NCBI RefSeq assembly: GCF_900100435.1
Contig: NZ_FNEX01000013.1
Coordinates: 162,874-226,873 of the forward strand
Length of the DNA stretch: 64,000 nucleotides
Source: Pedobacter sp. ok626
Lineage (GTDB): Bacteria > Bacteroidota > Bacteroidia > Sphingobacteriales > Sphingobacteriaceae
Direction: 5' to 3'
A program made the translations under genes and the position numbers. Below, piece after piece: positions 36,598-45,525 of this stretch. The notes beneath the pieces are model-generated. The model did not search any database. It saw only the letters and a program-made list of their open reading frames with translations, and was not told the origin of the DNA. Numbering within the stretch: position 1 is the stretch's first letter; each line of letters opens with the position of its first letter.

Positions 36598-39429
36598 ATG
36601 GTAAAATATTTATCCTTTACACGTTGTGTAATCGTTTGCCTATTTTTGCTCTTTTCTCAGTTCAATGCTGCTTTTACGCAGTCAAACAAGAGGTTGTTTA
36701 AAATAAGTGGAACTGTGTTTGATAGGAGTAGTAAGGTAAAGACAACCATTCCTTATGCTACCGTTTCCTTTAATGATTACGGTATAAATGTGAGTGCTGA
36801 TGTATCAGGAAAGTTTCTGATTAAAGCTGTGCCTGCTGGTCGTACTACTTTAAGTGTGAAATATCTGGGCATGGTTCCGCTCGATACAGTCATCAATGTC
36901 AATGCTGATCTTAATTTGGACCTGTACCTTGCTGTAGCCGATTTCAGGTTAAAAGAAGTAAGTGTTACAGCAAAAAGCGGCAATGATGGCAATGGAACTT
37001 CGTCAAAGATCAGCAGAACTGCACTGGATCACCTCCAGGCAAACAGCCTTGCCGATGTCATGTCACTTTTACCAGGTGTAGTAAGTGTAAATCCGGATTT
37101 AGAAAATGCGAAAATACTGACCTTAAGAAGTATCGGGACAGCTGCAACAAATTCAAATGCATTTGGAACTTCAATTCTGATCAATGGTGCACCGGTTTCC
37201 AATAACTCGAACCTACAAACGTTGTCGCCTACTGTTAACGGGCAGGCTGGCGCCTTAGGTGGTGGCGCTTCTCCTGGCTCAGGCTTCGATGTCCGTACCA
37301 TATCCATGGACAATGTGGAATCTGTTGAAGTGATCCGTGGTGTTCCTGGTGTTCAATATGGTGATTTAACAGCGGGGGCGGTAATTGTAAATACCAAGGC
37401 CGGTGCGCAGCCTTTAAGAGTAAACGCAAAAACGAATCCAAATGTTTATCAGTTTGGCTTAACCAAAGGTACCGAACTAGGCGGTAACAATGGCGCACTG
37501 AACTTAGGTTTGGATTATGCGCACAATACGGCGAACCCCACTGCAGGAAATGTGACCTATGAAAGATTTACCGCCAACGTGTTGTATTCCAATAAATTTT
37601 TCAACAGATTGAAGTCGACGATCTCATTGGATCTGATTTATGGAAAAGACACCCGTAAACCCAATTCAGATGATGCGGCCAATCAAATCAGCTCAAGTGG
37701 ACGTGACCTGGGTTTTGTTTTTAATACCCGTGGTGACCTTGGTTTCGACAAGAGCTGGTTGCGCAATCTAAATTATGTGGCGAGGGTAGGATACACCACT
37801 AAAAACACCTATTTTCAAAATAGATATAGTTCAGCCACCGCACCTTACTCCATGACCTATACTGACGGTGCTGTTCTTTCCAACAGGCCGAATACAGACA
37901 TTTTTGATGAGCAAAACAATAAGCTAACGAATATCGGTCCGGCTGATCAGAACCTCTATGCCGTGGCTTTGCCAAACAGTTATGTAGGCCGTTTTGGTAT
38001 CGACGGAAAAGAGTTCAATACTTATTTGCAAACAGTAGCTACCTTTTTCAATAAGATTGGTAGGACAAACAACAGATGGCTCCTTGGCGCAGATTTCAAA
38101 TCTGATAAAAATTACGGTGACGGGAAATCATTTTCCAACACAAACCCGCCGGCGCGTAATAACGCGATACCCAATGCATCATTCAGACCAAGGGTATACA
38201 ACAATATCCCGGCTGTTAACCAGCTGGGATTGTTCGCCGAAGAGCATTTTAGCAACAGGTTTGGCAGCCGCAATCTTCAGATCACTGCAGGGCTGCGTTA
38301 CGATAACTTTTCCGGGAACAGAAATACACTTTCTCCGCGTATCAATGCCTCTTTGGACATTATTCCGAATGTTTTCAGCATCAATGGCGCATACGGTAAA
38401 CTGGCTAAAGCACCTGCTACATTATATCTTCATCCTGAAGATGCCTATTTCGAGTATATCAATATTAATGAGACCGCAAGTTCAATCCCTGCTGATCAAC
38501 AGGTTTATATGACCACTACCAGGGTATTTAGTACAAAAAATAAAGATCTCGAGATTGCAAAAAATGAAAAAGCTGAACTGGGTTTTGAATTGAACATCAA
38601 ACAAACGACACTGAAGGTTACAGCCTATAGTGAAAAGCTAACTAATGGATATAGCCTGGGCAATTCGGTTAATGGCTATATACCTTTGGTGTATAATGAG
38701 TATACGAGGGTAAATGCCGCTCAACCGATCTATAAACTGAGTCAAAGTAACAACGTGCTCGCCGAGATCAATATGCCTGGCAATAACCAGGTTGCCAAGA
38801 CCAAAGGAATAGAGTTTGAACTTGATCTCGGCCGGTTTGAAACCATCAGGAGTGCCTTCTCCATTAATGGCGCATGGTTGCGGACAGAGACTTATAATAA
38901 GGATTATTTTTATTTCAGTGACTTCAGTAGTGTTGGCGGAGCAGGAAGGACAAACATTGGGTTATATGAGCAGGGGATGGCCAAAAGAAATGATCAGCGA
39001 TTTGTAACTGCTTTAAGGAGCACGCATAACATTCCTGAAGTTGGTTTTGTAGTCACCTTAACTACCCAGGTGGTCTGGAATGAGAGCGACTTCACAAAAT
39101 TTGGAAATGACAGCATTCCGGTAAAGTATATTTCGAAGAACGATGGATTGGTGTATGATTTTGACAAAAGCAAAAAGGATGATACTGAGTTCAAACCTTT
39201 GATCCGGAATATCAATGAGCGGGTTTATATTAAAGAATCCTACCGACCTGCACTGATGTTTAACGTTAACCTGACAAAGGAAATCGCTGACTATATGCGT
39301 GTTTCATTCTTTGCAAATAACATGTTCAGGGATTACCAGATTACAGAATCAAAGCGGAATCCGGGTACTTACCTGCAAAGGAATAACAAATTGTTTTTTG
39401 GCCTGGCACTTTCACTCACCTTAAAATAA
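36598..39429 (+). CDS. TonB-dependent receptor with carboxypeptidase-like N-domain
   Basis: The 943-residue outer-membrane protein has a signal peptide (LFSQFNAAFTQS). Residues about 35-105 form a carboxypeptidase-regulatory-like domain (ATVSFNDYGINVSADVSGK). The plug is seen in LDHLQANSLADVMSLLPGVV, SILINGAPVSN and VESVEVIRGVPGVQYGDL, and the barrel runs to the C-terminus. It is shorter than SusC and no SusD gene follows; instead a DUF4876 lipoprotein gene begins 6 bp later. This suggests a receptor for a non-glycan ligand such as a metal complex or peptide. The ligand is unknown. Confidence 0.93.
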   Translation: MVKYLSFTRCVIVCLFLLFSQFNAAFTQSNKRLFKISGTVFDRSSKVKTTIPYATVSFNDYGINVSADVSGKFLIKAVPAGRTTLSVKYLGMVPLDTVINVNADLNLDLYLAVADFRLKEVSVTAKSGNDGNGTSSKISRTALDHLQANSLADVMSLLPGVVSVNPDLENAKILTLRSIGTAATNSNAFGTSILINGAPVSNNSNLQTLSPTVNGQAGALGGGASPGSGFDVRTISMDNVESVEVIRGVPGVQYGDLTAGAVIVNTKAGAQPLRVNAKTNPNVYQFGLTKGTELGGNNGALNLGLDYAHNTANPTAGNVTYERFTANVLYSNKFFNRLKSTISLDLIYGKDTRKPNSDDAANQISSSGRDLGFVFNTRGDLGFDKSWLRNLNYVARVGYTTKNTYFQNRYSSATAPYSMTYTDGAVLSNRPNTDIFDEQNNKLTNIGPADQNLYAVALPNSYVGRFGIDGKEFNTYLQTVATFFNKIGRTNNRWLLGADFKSDKNYGDGKSFSNTNPPARNNAIPNASFRPRVYNNIPAVNQLGLFAEEHFSNRFGSRNLQITAGLRYDNFSGNRNTLSPRINASLDIIPNVFSINGAYGKLAKAPATLYLHPEDAYFEYININETASSIPADQQVYMTTTRVFSTKNKDLEIAKNEKAELGFELNIKQTTLKVTAYSEKLTNGYSLGNSVNGYIPLVYNEYTRVNAAQPIYKLSQSNNVLAEINMPGNNQVAKTKGIEFELDLGRFETIRSAFSINGAWLRTETYNKDYFYFSDFSSVGGAGRTNIGLYEQGMAKRNDQRFVTALRSTHNIPEVGFVVTLTTQVVWNESDFTKFGNDSIPVKYISKNDGLVYDFDKSKKDDTEFKPLIRNINERVYIKESYRPALMFNVNLTKEIADYMRVSFFANNMFRDYQITESKRNPGTYLQRNNKLFFGLALSLTLK

Positions 39430-39435
39430 GCTTAT

Positions 39436-40698
39436 ATGAAATCATATCAACTATTTGTTGCGCTCTTACTTATTCCAGTATTTTTCAGCTCCTGCGAGAA
39501 ATTTAACAATGCCAGTGACGCTGAAAAAGTTGGAAATTATATAGTAAAAGTAACAGCTCCTTCAACAGTGGGTACCATTACAAGTACTGAAGGACTAAAA
39601 ATTGTATTCCAGAATTTTGCTGAAGGCTTAAAGTTTGAGCGTAAATTAACCGGAAATACGACTGATATCGAAGGATTGATACCAGGCATATACAACATCA
39701 GTATTTCAGGCCGGGTGGAGGACAGCACCGGTGAAGTGTATTATTTGGCTGGTAGTAAAGCCAACTATGCTATTTTTAAGAACGGGGAAGCCATAGAAGT
39801 TCCGGTAGCAGGTGTGAAGGTGAGCCCGCTGATCATCAGTGAAATATTTTTTGCCGGGACAGGACCCAGTCCGGTACCCAATACAGGCAATTACTTTAGA
39901 AACCAGTTTTATGAAGTTTACAACAATTCGGACAAGGTAATTTACCTGGATGGTTTGTATTTTGCCAACCTTACACCGGCAGCACCCACAGCGGTATTGC
40001 CATTATGGCCTACAGAAGATGGTAATAACTTCAGCTATGCCGAGCGCATCTGGAAAATTCCCGGAAACGGCACTCAATATCCATTGGCACCGGGGGAATC
40101 TTTTGTCATGTCGCAATTTGCGGCAAACCATAAACTGCCACAGTACAACGTCAATTCACCTGTCGACTGTACAACTTCTGAGTTCGAGTTCAACATGAAC
40201 AATGCGAATTTTCCGGACCAGCCGGCCGTGGATATGCAACATGTTTTCTACAATGGAAGTGCCGCTTTAGGAACGCTACCGCAATACTTAACTTCGGTTC
40301 TGGGAGGTGCTTATGCAATTTTCAAAGTGCCTGAAAATGAAAGCTATGACCCGGTAAATAATGCCAGTTTGAAAACCAGGAACCTAGCAACAACTTCAAC
40401 TACACTTTACGCTAAAATCCCTATCCGATATGTTTTGGATGCTGTAGAGGCAGGGCAGAACCAGAATATGATCACTTCAAAACGCGTACCGTCAGTATTG
40501 GATCTAGGTATGACCTATGTAGGTGCCACCTATAATTCTTTGGGGGTGGCCAGAAAAATCGCTGCAACGAACGAGGATGGTACTGCCATTCTGATGGATA
40601 CCAACAACAGTACAGATGATTTTGAAAGAGGCGTAGTTCCGCAGTTCAGGCGTCATGGTGCTAAAATGCCCTCATGGAACCATAGCTTAAAGAAGTAG
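39436..40698 (+). CDS. DUF4876 surface lipoprotein
   Basis: The 420-residue lipoprotein has its Cys at residue 20 (PVFFSSCEKF). The middle part matches DUF4876 (LIISEIFFAGTGPSP, NYFRNQFYEVYNNSDKVIYL), and it contains a lamin-tail-like beta fold. DUF4876 proteins are found beside TonB receptors and DUF6850 barrels in Bacteroidota; the function is not known. It lies 6 bp after the receptor gene and 27 bp before the barrel gene. The simplest reading is a surface ligand-binding partner of the receptor. Confidence 0.85.
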   Translation: MKSYQLFVALLLIPVFFSSCEKFNNASDAEKVGNYIVKVTAPSTVGTITSTEGLKIVFQNFAEGLKFERKLTGNTTDIEGLIPGIYNISISGRVEDSTGEVYYLAGSKANYAIFKNGEAIEVPVAGVKVSPLIISEIFFAGTGPSPVPNTGNYFRNQFYEVYNNSDKVIYLDGLYFANLTPAAPTAVLPLWPTEDGNNFSYAERIWKIPGNGTQYPLAPGESFVMSQFAANHKLPQYNVNSPVDCTTSEFEFNMNNANFPDQPAVDMQHVFYNGSAALGTLPQYLTSVLGGAYAIFKVPENESYDPVNNASLKTRNLATTSTTLYAKIPIRYVLDAVEAGQNQNMITSKRVPSVLDLGMTYVGATYNSLGVARKIAATNEDGTAILMDTNNSTDDFERGVVPQFRRHGAKMPSWNHSLKK

Positions 40699-40725
40699 TA
40701 GCTGAGAGTTTAACAACGATAATTT

Positions 40726-42291
40726 ATGCTAATGAATATTATATATAAGATAAGTGTGGCATTGTTTCTTATGCTTGGTACGCAACTGGCATTTGCCCAG
40801 GAAAACGATGTGCTAAATACGCCAGCAACGCTGGAGCGTCAGGAACAAAATAGCTTTTGGAAAAAAGCTAAGAATCCGGCTGGATTACAACTGGACCGGC
40901 CATTTGAATATTCCCAACTCAGCGTAGGAATTGAAAATTATGGAGGGGACTTTCGGCGTCCACAGCAAGGGAAATCAGGAAACAGGCAGCTGGTACAAAC
41001 AGAAGGGAATCTATTTTTAGGCGACTACTACCTGAGCGGAGCTTTTAGTTATACGCGGGATAACATTAAACAGGCGGAATTCAATGCATCCATTATAGAT
41101 CCATTCAGGGGAATGCCTTATATGGTTGCCGATTTAAATCCAAGCGATTGGAACAATCAATATTATGACATGCAGTTTAGTATTGCGACACCAACATTTA
41201 ATGAACGCTGGTCATTTGGCCTCGCAGCAAATTATAAAGTATCAAGTGGTGCGAAGCAACGTGATTTACGTGCGGAAAACTACTATTATACCATTGCCAT
41301 TACACCAGGACTGGTCTATACGCCAGCTACAAACCATCATATCGGTTTAAACCTTGCTTACAGTAATGTGAAAGAACAGTCCAGTATCAGTAAAATGAAT
41401 ACGGATATTGATCAGGTTTATTATGAGCTGTTGGGGCTTGGTACGGCAGTTAGTAACTCGGGTACTATTAACCGCGAAAACAATTACGAAGGAGATGTGC
41501 GTGGTGCAGGGATCCAGTATAATTTTCAGGGTAAAGTCAATGTGTTTCTGAGCGCGGACTATTCGGAAGAGGCAGAAGACCTGCAAGTATCCTTCAGCAC
41601 GCCAAGGGACGGTGCTTCGGTCTTGCGTAAAATCTGGAATACTAAACTAACCCTTTCCACATCCGGAGGAAAGCTTTCTCACTTTGTCGACCTTAATTAT
41701 TACAACAGAAATATGGACGGGATCCAATATGTTACACAACGCGATAACTCCTCTGCACAATTGGGATGGCAAACACTGTTTAAAAGTATCCGTTCAACTT
41801 ATTCCTCACAAAATGCCGGTTTCCAATACCACCTACTGATGAACCGTGGCGCAGCATATTCCTGGAAAATAAACACAGGCCTCAGTTACGAACGTTTGAA
41901 CGATGTCTATATCTTGCCAAATTCGGTTAAACAGATTGAAAACCTCCTGTTCACCATCGGTGGCAAAAAGAATTTCATGTTATCAGATAAAAAGAGTCAG
42001 CATTTATTGGTCGGTGCCGAGCTGGGATATAAAGAGAATCTCTCAGGCGGTTACCACTACAACGGGGTCAATCCTGAATCTCCTGTGGTAACCGGTCTGG
42101 AACAAACTGACTTTAATTACCTGAGTGCAAAATATTTTTCAGTTGCTGTACCATTTATTTATTCGAGAAAAATAAAAGAGGATAGTAAAAACACTTTTTT
42201 TGCGAAAGCTAGGGTTCAATATTTAAGTACCAATAGTTTTAACTATAAAGAGCGATATCTCAGTAGTTTTAGCGCAGGTGTTAATTTTTAA
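40726..42291 (+). CDS. DUF6850-type outer-membrane beta-barrel protein
   Basis: The 521-residue protein has a signal peptide (MLGTQLAFAQEND) and an alternating beta-barrel pattern throughout (YSQLSVGIENYGGDFRRPQQ, YLSGAFSYTRDNIKQAEF, NHHIGLNLAYSNVKEQS). It ends SSFSAGVNF, with the terminal Phe of outer-membrane proteins. The order TonB receptor, DUF4876, DUF6850 is a recurrent cassette and this is its third member. A second in-frame ATG two codons downstream is possible. Function unknown; it may form a second pore for the same cargo. Confidence 0.8.
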   Translation: MLMNIIYKISVALFLMLGTQLAFAQENDVLNTPATLERQEQNSFWKKAKNPAGLQLDRPFEYSQLSVGIENYGGDFRRPQQGKSGNRQLVQTEGNLFLGDYYLSGAFSYTRDNIKQAEFNASIIDPFRGMPYMVADLNPSDWNNQYYDMQFSIATPTFNERWSFGLAANYKVSSGAKQRDLRAENYYYTIAITPGLVYTPATNHHIGLNLAYSNVKEQSSISKMNTDIDQVYYELLGLGTAVSNSGTINRENNYEGDVRGAGIQYNFQGKVNVFLSADYSEEAEDLQVSFSTPRDGASVLRKIWNTKLTLSTSGGKLSHFVDLNYYNRNMDGIQYVTQRDNSSAQLGWQTLFKSIRSTYSSQNAGFQYHLLMNRGAAYSWKINTGLSYERLNDVYILPNSVKQIENLLFTIGGKKNFMLSDKKSQHLLVGAELGYKENLSGGYHYNGVNPESPVVTGLEQTDFNYLSAKYFSVAVPFIYSRKIKEDSKNTFFAKARVQYLSTNSFNYKERYLSSFSAGVNF

Positions 42292-42305
42292 TTTGCTTTT
42301 TCAAT

Positions 42306-42337
42306 AAGCCTCTTCAGTTCAAAAACCGGAGAGGCTT
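42306..42337. terminator. Convergent terminator between the DUF6850 gene and bioD
   Basis: AAGCCTCT (42306-42313) pairs with AGAGGCTT (42330-42337) across a 16-base loop. The flanking A/T-rich sequence fits use by both converging genes. Confidence 0.65.
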
Positions 42338-42355
42338 AATTATTCAGCATCCCCA

Positions 42356-42964
42356 CTATAAGGTGATACCTTGACCTGCTTTTTTAATACTTTCGTTATC
42401 TACGACGCTCATCTTTGGTATTCTGCCAAGGATTTTTACGTTACTGTACTTTGTGATGTATTGCTCGCTTTCTTTATTTTCTGTACCATTAAAGATCAAA
42501 CCCGTTACATCGATTTTATTTGCTTTAAGTAGTTCTAGTGTAAGTAGGGTATGATTGATGCTGCCCAGGTAGTTTTGAGATACAACAATCACTTTGGCTT
42601 GTAAACCTTTGATCAGGTCAAGTATTAATTCATTGTCGTTTAAAGGAACCATCAACCCTCCGGCACCTTCAATGATCAGGTGGTTATCGGTTTGTGGCTT
42701 TTTTATAGATGCTACAGTAATGTTGATCCCATCGAGTTTTGCGGACAAGTGTGGAGATAAGGGTTGACTTAGTCGATAGCTTTCTGGATGGATGATGGTT
42801 TCCGGACTAACTAAATGTTTAACAAACAGGCTGTCGCTAATGTCCAGGTCGCCAGACTGCACAGGCTTCCAGTAGTCGGCCTTTAACTTTTCTGTGAGTA
42901 CAGCACTGACAATGGTTTTGCCAATACCTGTTCCAATACCTGTAACAAAATATGTATTATTCAT
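42356..42964 (-). CDS. bioD: Dethiobiotin synthase
   Basis: This ATP-dependent enzyme closes the ureido ring of dethiobiotin from DAPA and CO2 in biotin synthesis. The 202-residue protein shows the P-loop TGIGTGIGKTIVSAVL at the N-terminus, the YWKPVQSGD motif, PLSPHLSAKLDG and IIEGAGGLMVPL. The start overlaps the end of bioF by 8 bases, indicating translational coupling. bioA and bioB are not in the window. Confidence 0.95.
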   Translation of the reverse strand: MNNTYFVTGIGTGIGKTIVSAVLTEKLKADYWKPVQSGDLDISDSLFVKHLVSPETIIHPESYRLSQPLSPHLSAKLDGINITVASIKKPQTDNHLIIEGAGGLMVPLNDNELILDLIKGLQAKVIVVSQNYLGSINHTLLTLELLKANKIDVTGLIFNGTENKESEQYITKYSNVKILGRIPKMSVVDNESIKKAGQGITL

Positions 42965-44087
42965 GTTTTAAGCTTTTTAATTCATTAACTAATGTTTCAA
43001 TTTCCTTTTCGCTGTTAAATAGGTGAAGACAAATTCTTAGTCTTTCTTTTCCTTCGGCAACTGTAGGACTTAATATCGCTCTTACATCGATTCCTTTACT
43101 TTGTAAGGCTTGGGCCGCTGCTTTCGCTTCCTGGCTGTTGTTAAATAAAACAGTTTGTATAGCACTTGTACTTTGGATCGTTGAGATGTTCGAGCCCTCT
43201 AGTAAATTAAGGTATAAAGCTATTTTTGATTTAATCTCTGTGGCATAATCCGTTTTAATCAGCATTTGATAGGCTGAATGGATCGCGGCGATGGCATGAA
43301 TAGGTGCGGCAGTAGTATACACAAAAGAGCGGGCAAAGTTGATGAGGTATGCACGCAGGTTTGCAGTCCCGAGGACAATGGCGCCATGACAACCAAGCGC
43401 TTTGCCGAAAGTTACGATGCGGGCAAAGACTTCATGCTCCAGTCTGAGCATTTGTACCAGACCGGTGCCATGATCACCAAATATACCCAGAGCATGGGCT
43501 TCATCTACAATGAGCTGTGCCTGGTATTGATGACAAAGTTTATTGATTTCTGCTAATGGCGCAATGTCACCATCCATTGAGTACACACTTTCTATAAGTA
43601 CGTAGACATTGCCTTTGGCTATTTTTAGTTTGGCTTCCAGCTCATTCAAGTCGTTATGTTTAAAGGTATAACGGTTTGCATAGCTAAGTCTTGCTCCATC
43701 TATCAGGCTAGCATGTATCAATTCATCAGCGATGATGGTATCACCACGCTGTGCTAAGCTGGATATGAGCCCTATATTGGCATCATAACCTGAATTAAAG
43801 ATTAGTCCCGCTTCTGCTTGATGGAAGTTCGCAATGGCTTGTTCGGTCTCTTCAGTAAAGCTATGGTTACCGCTAAGTAAACGGGAGCCAGTAGCACCAT
43901 TTTTATAATGTGGTATTTGACCCAGCGTAGTTGCTGTTCGGATCTTTAATTCGGAGGATCTCGCAAAACCAAGATAATCATTAGAAGAAAAGTCGGTAGG
44001 GAAAGCGGTTGAGGAGAGCGATCTGAGTATGCCTTTATCGGCTCTTTGTTGTAGCCTACTTTGAATGAATTGCTCTGCTTTGTTCAT
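42957..44087 (-). CDS. bioF: 8-amino-7-oxononanoate synthase (BioF)
   Basis: This PLP enzyme condenses pimeloyl thioester with alanine in biotin synthesis. Counted from MNKAEQF the protein has 376 residues; an upstream in-frame ATG would add 15 residues with no family support. Motifs: NDYLGFARSSELK, GATGSRLLSGNHSFTEETE, IVDEAHALGIFGDHGTG (PLP contacts) and RIVTFGKALGCHGA (Schiff-base Lys). bioD overlaps its 3' end. TATTTTTG upstream of the ATG fits a -7 element with a nearly leaderless mRNA. Confidence 0.93.
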   Translation of the reverse strand: MNKAEQFIQSRLQQRADKGILRSLSSTAFPTDFSSNDYLGFARSSELKIRTATTLGQIPHYKNGATGSRLLSGNHSFTEETEQAIANFHQAEAGLIFNSGYDANIGLISSLAQRGDTIIADELIHASLIDGARLSYANRYTFKHNDLNELEAKLKIAKGNVYVLIESVYSMDGDIAPLAEINKLCHQYQAQLIVDEAHALGIFGDHGTGLVQMLRLEHEVFARIVTFGKALGCHGAIVLGTANLRAYLINFARSFVYTTAAPIHAIAAIHSAYQMLIKTDYATEIKSKIALYLNLLEGSNISTIQSTSAIQTVLFNNSQEAKAAAQALQSKGIDVRAILSPTVAEGKERLRICLHLFNSEKEIETLVNELKSLKHE

Positions 44088-44121
44088 GGTTTTCAAAAAT
44101 ATACAAAGCAGATTAAAGTAT

Positions 44122-44177
44122 ACCTGTTGCAATGGATTTATTTTGCTTCGCAGCTAATCGTGGTCATTGCAACAGGT
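44122..44177. promoter_or_regulatory. 13-bp inverted repeat between the S24 regulator and bioF
   Basis: ACCTGTTGCAATG (44122-44134) and CATTGCAACAGGT (44165-44177) are perfect complements around a 30-base loop. The hairpin follows the stop of the S24 regulator gene and precedes the bioF promoter region. It could terminate the regulator transcript, or be a biotin-linked operator. The sequence is not the classic BirA box. Confidence 0.45.
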
Positions 44178-44195
44178 TATATAAGGTGTATATCT

Positions 44196-44972
44196 TTAGT
44201 TTTTGTTCAGTTGCGAGATAGACTTCTGCATCTGTGCCATCATGGTGCTTAGCGTTTCTATGCTTGGTTCTGGTGTAGGATCAGGTAAAGCCGTAGAGAT
44301 ATATGCTTTGGCTTTCCATATTTCAAGAATGTCCTCAGCGGCTACAGTGTATGGATCGTAGATCCTATTGTCGGAGATGAGTTTAAGGTCTTTGTTTTCT
44401 TTGAAGCGGTTACCAGCTCTTTTGTAAACGACACCTTCATTTTTACTGATGATGATATAGGTTTCTCCGGTTTTAACATCATTCCAGTTGTCCATATATT
44501 CTGCAACGATGATACTTCCCGGTTGTATAGGCAGCATGGAGTCGCCAACAATTTCAAAAGCCCTAAATGTTCCTTGTTTTAAAAAGGGAAGGGGAAGTTG
44601 AAATTTTGGTAAGTCTTTAATGTATTGTGGATCAGAAAACCCGTTCAAGTACCCGGCGCTCGCCTTTACAGGAACCATTTCTATATTCTCATTATCGTCT
44701 TTATCAACGGATATACTTAAGATACGAAGGTTAGATCCCTGGCTTTTTGGCTTAGGTTTCCAGTCTTCATTGATGTTTTCGTTAATAAACTCATCTATTG
44801 TTAGGTCAAAGTATTCTGCTATTTTTTTTAGTAAATCATATTTTGGTTCAGCCCGGTCTTCTTCATAAGCACCAATAAGCGACCTTTTAATTCCCATAGC
44901 ATCAGCAAATTGCTGCTGTGTATGGCCTTTTTTCTTTCTTAAGTACTTAAGGTTGGATGAAATATTTGACAT
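44196..44972 (-). CDS. XRE-S24 (LexA/CI-like) transcriptional repressor
   Basis: The 258-residue protein has an N-terminal helix-turn-helix (LKYLRKKKGHTQQQFADAM, IKRSLIGAYEEDRAEPKYD) and a C-terminal S24 peptidase fold: FEIVGDSMLPIQPGS with the nucleophile Ser, and EGVVYKRAGNRF with the general-base Lys. An Ala-Gly pair in VKASAGYLNG sits where CI/LexA proteins self-cleave. This suggests a repressor that is inactivated after DNA damage, though self-cleavage is inferred. It is divergent from the GIY-YIG gene, with operator-like repeats between the two starts, so it probably represses both. Confidence 0.88.
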   Translation of the reverse strand: MSNISSNLKYLRKKKGHTQQQFADAMGIKRSLIGAYEEDRAEPKYDLLKKIAEYFDLTIDEFINENINEDWKPKPKSQGSNLRILSISVDKDDNENIEMVPVKASAGYLNGFSDPQYIKDLPKFQLPLPFLKQGTFRAFEIVGDSMLPIQPGSIIVAEYMDNWNDVKTGETYIIISKNEGVVYKRAGNRFKENKDLKLISDNRIYDPYTVAAEDILEIWKAKAYISTALPDPTPEPSIETLSTMMAQMQKSISQLNKN

Positions 44973-45001
44973 AAAATAAAAAGTTAAAATAAATTTGTTT
45001 T

Positions 45002-45046
45002 TACTAATATTGTTAGTATTATTGTACCAATAAAGTTAGTATTATT
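45002..45046. promoter_or_regulatory. Operator-like repeats between the S24 repressor and the GIY-YIG gene
   Basis: TACTAA (45002-45007) and TTAGTA (45013-45018) form an inverted repeat around TATTG. The 12-mer GTTAGTATTATT occurs twice (45012-45023 and 45035-45046), 23 bases apart or about two helical turns. A further GCTAACTAAT lies near 45070. Cooperative binding of the adjacent repressor is a reasonable inference. Confidence 0.5.
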
Positions 45047-45106
45047 AATTCAGATATCCAATAGTTATGCTAACTAATTTAGTTTATCTTATTTAAGCTT
45101 AATGTT

Positions 45107-45457
45107 ATGAAAAATTTTGTGTACGTGATAACAGACAGAAACAGAACGAGTTTACATGTAGGAATGAGTTCTGATCTAATTAAAACATTAGATTTCTATA
45201 AACAAATGCCTTGTTTGTTTTTTGACAGTGGACAACAGTTGACAAGACTGGTTTACTTTGAAGAATTTAAAACAGAGGCTCAGGCATTAAGTCGCTTTAA
45301 ATTGATCAGCAGATTCACCAGAACACAGAAGGAGCGCTTGGTAAGATCATGTAATCCTGACTGGGTTGATTTAACTATCGGTTTGGATTTCGAACACATC
45401 ACCTCCGGGAGAAAAATGATCAATCAGGTGAACCTGACCTTTAATATGCTTTCCTAG
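45107..45457 (+). CDS. GIY-YIG-like nuclease domain protein
   Basis: The 116-residue protein has the small UPF0213-like GIY-YIG layout: NFVYVITDRNRTSLHVGMSS takes the place of the GIY...YIG strands, LVYFEEFKTEAQALSRFKLI is the conserved helix, and SRFTRTQKERLVRSCNPDW the end. The first Gly-Ile-Tyr is replaced by YVI and the second YIG by HVG, so catalytic ability is uncertain. It sits divergently from the S24 repressor and may be under its control, which would place it in a DNA-damage response. That is inference. Confidence 0.8.
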   Translation: MKNFVYVITDRNRTSLHVGMSSDLIKTLDFYKQMPCLFFDSGQQLTRLVYFEEFKTEAQALSRFKLISRFTRTQKERLVRSCNPDWVDLTIGLDFEHITSGRKMINQVNLTFNMLS

Positions 45458-45480
45458 TTAACGCCCTATATCTACAAAAA

Positions 45481-45506
45481 AAGGCCGATCATGATTGATC
45501 GGCCTT
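45481..45506. terminator. Bidirectional terminator between converging genes
   Basis: AAGGCCGATCA (45481-45491) and TGATCGGCCTT (45496-45506) form a perfect 11-bp stem with a four-base loop, with A- and T-rich flanks. It serves the GIY-YIG gene and the converging BamA-like gene. Confidence 0.85.
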
Positions 45507-45525
45507 AGTAAAAACGTTGGTATAA

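Noticed and set aside
38057..38512. 151-codon open frame inside the TonB receptor in another frame
   Set aside because: Overlaps fully with a convincing barrel-coding sequence and has no recognisable motif.
44122..44177. BirA box upstream of bioF
   Set aside because: The arm sequence does not match the known TTGTAAACC-type BirA site; kept only as an unassigned inverted repeat.
45002..45046. Repeated TTAGTATTATT words as a possible small CRISPR-like array
   Set aside because: Only two copies of 12 bases with a 23-base offset and no cas genes; position between divergent genes fits operators.
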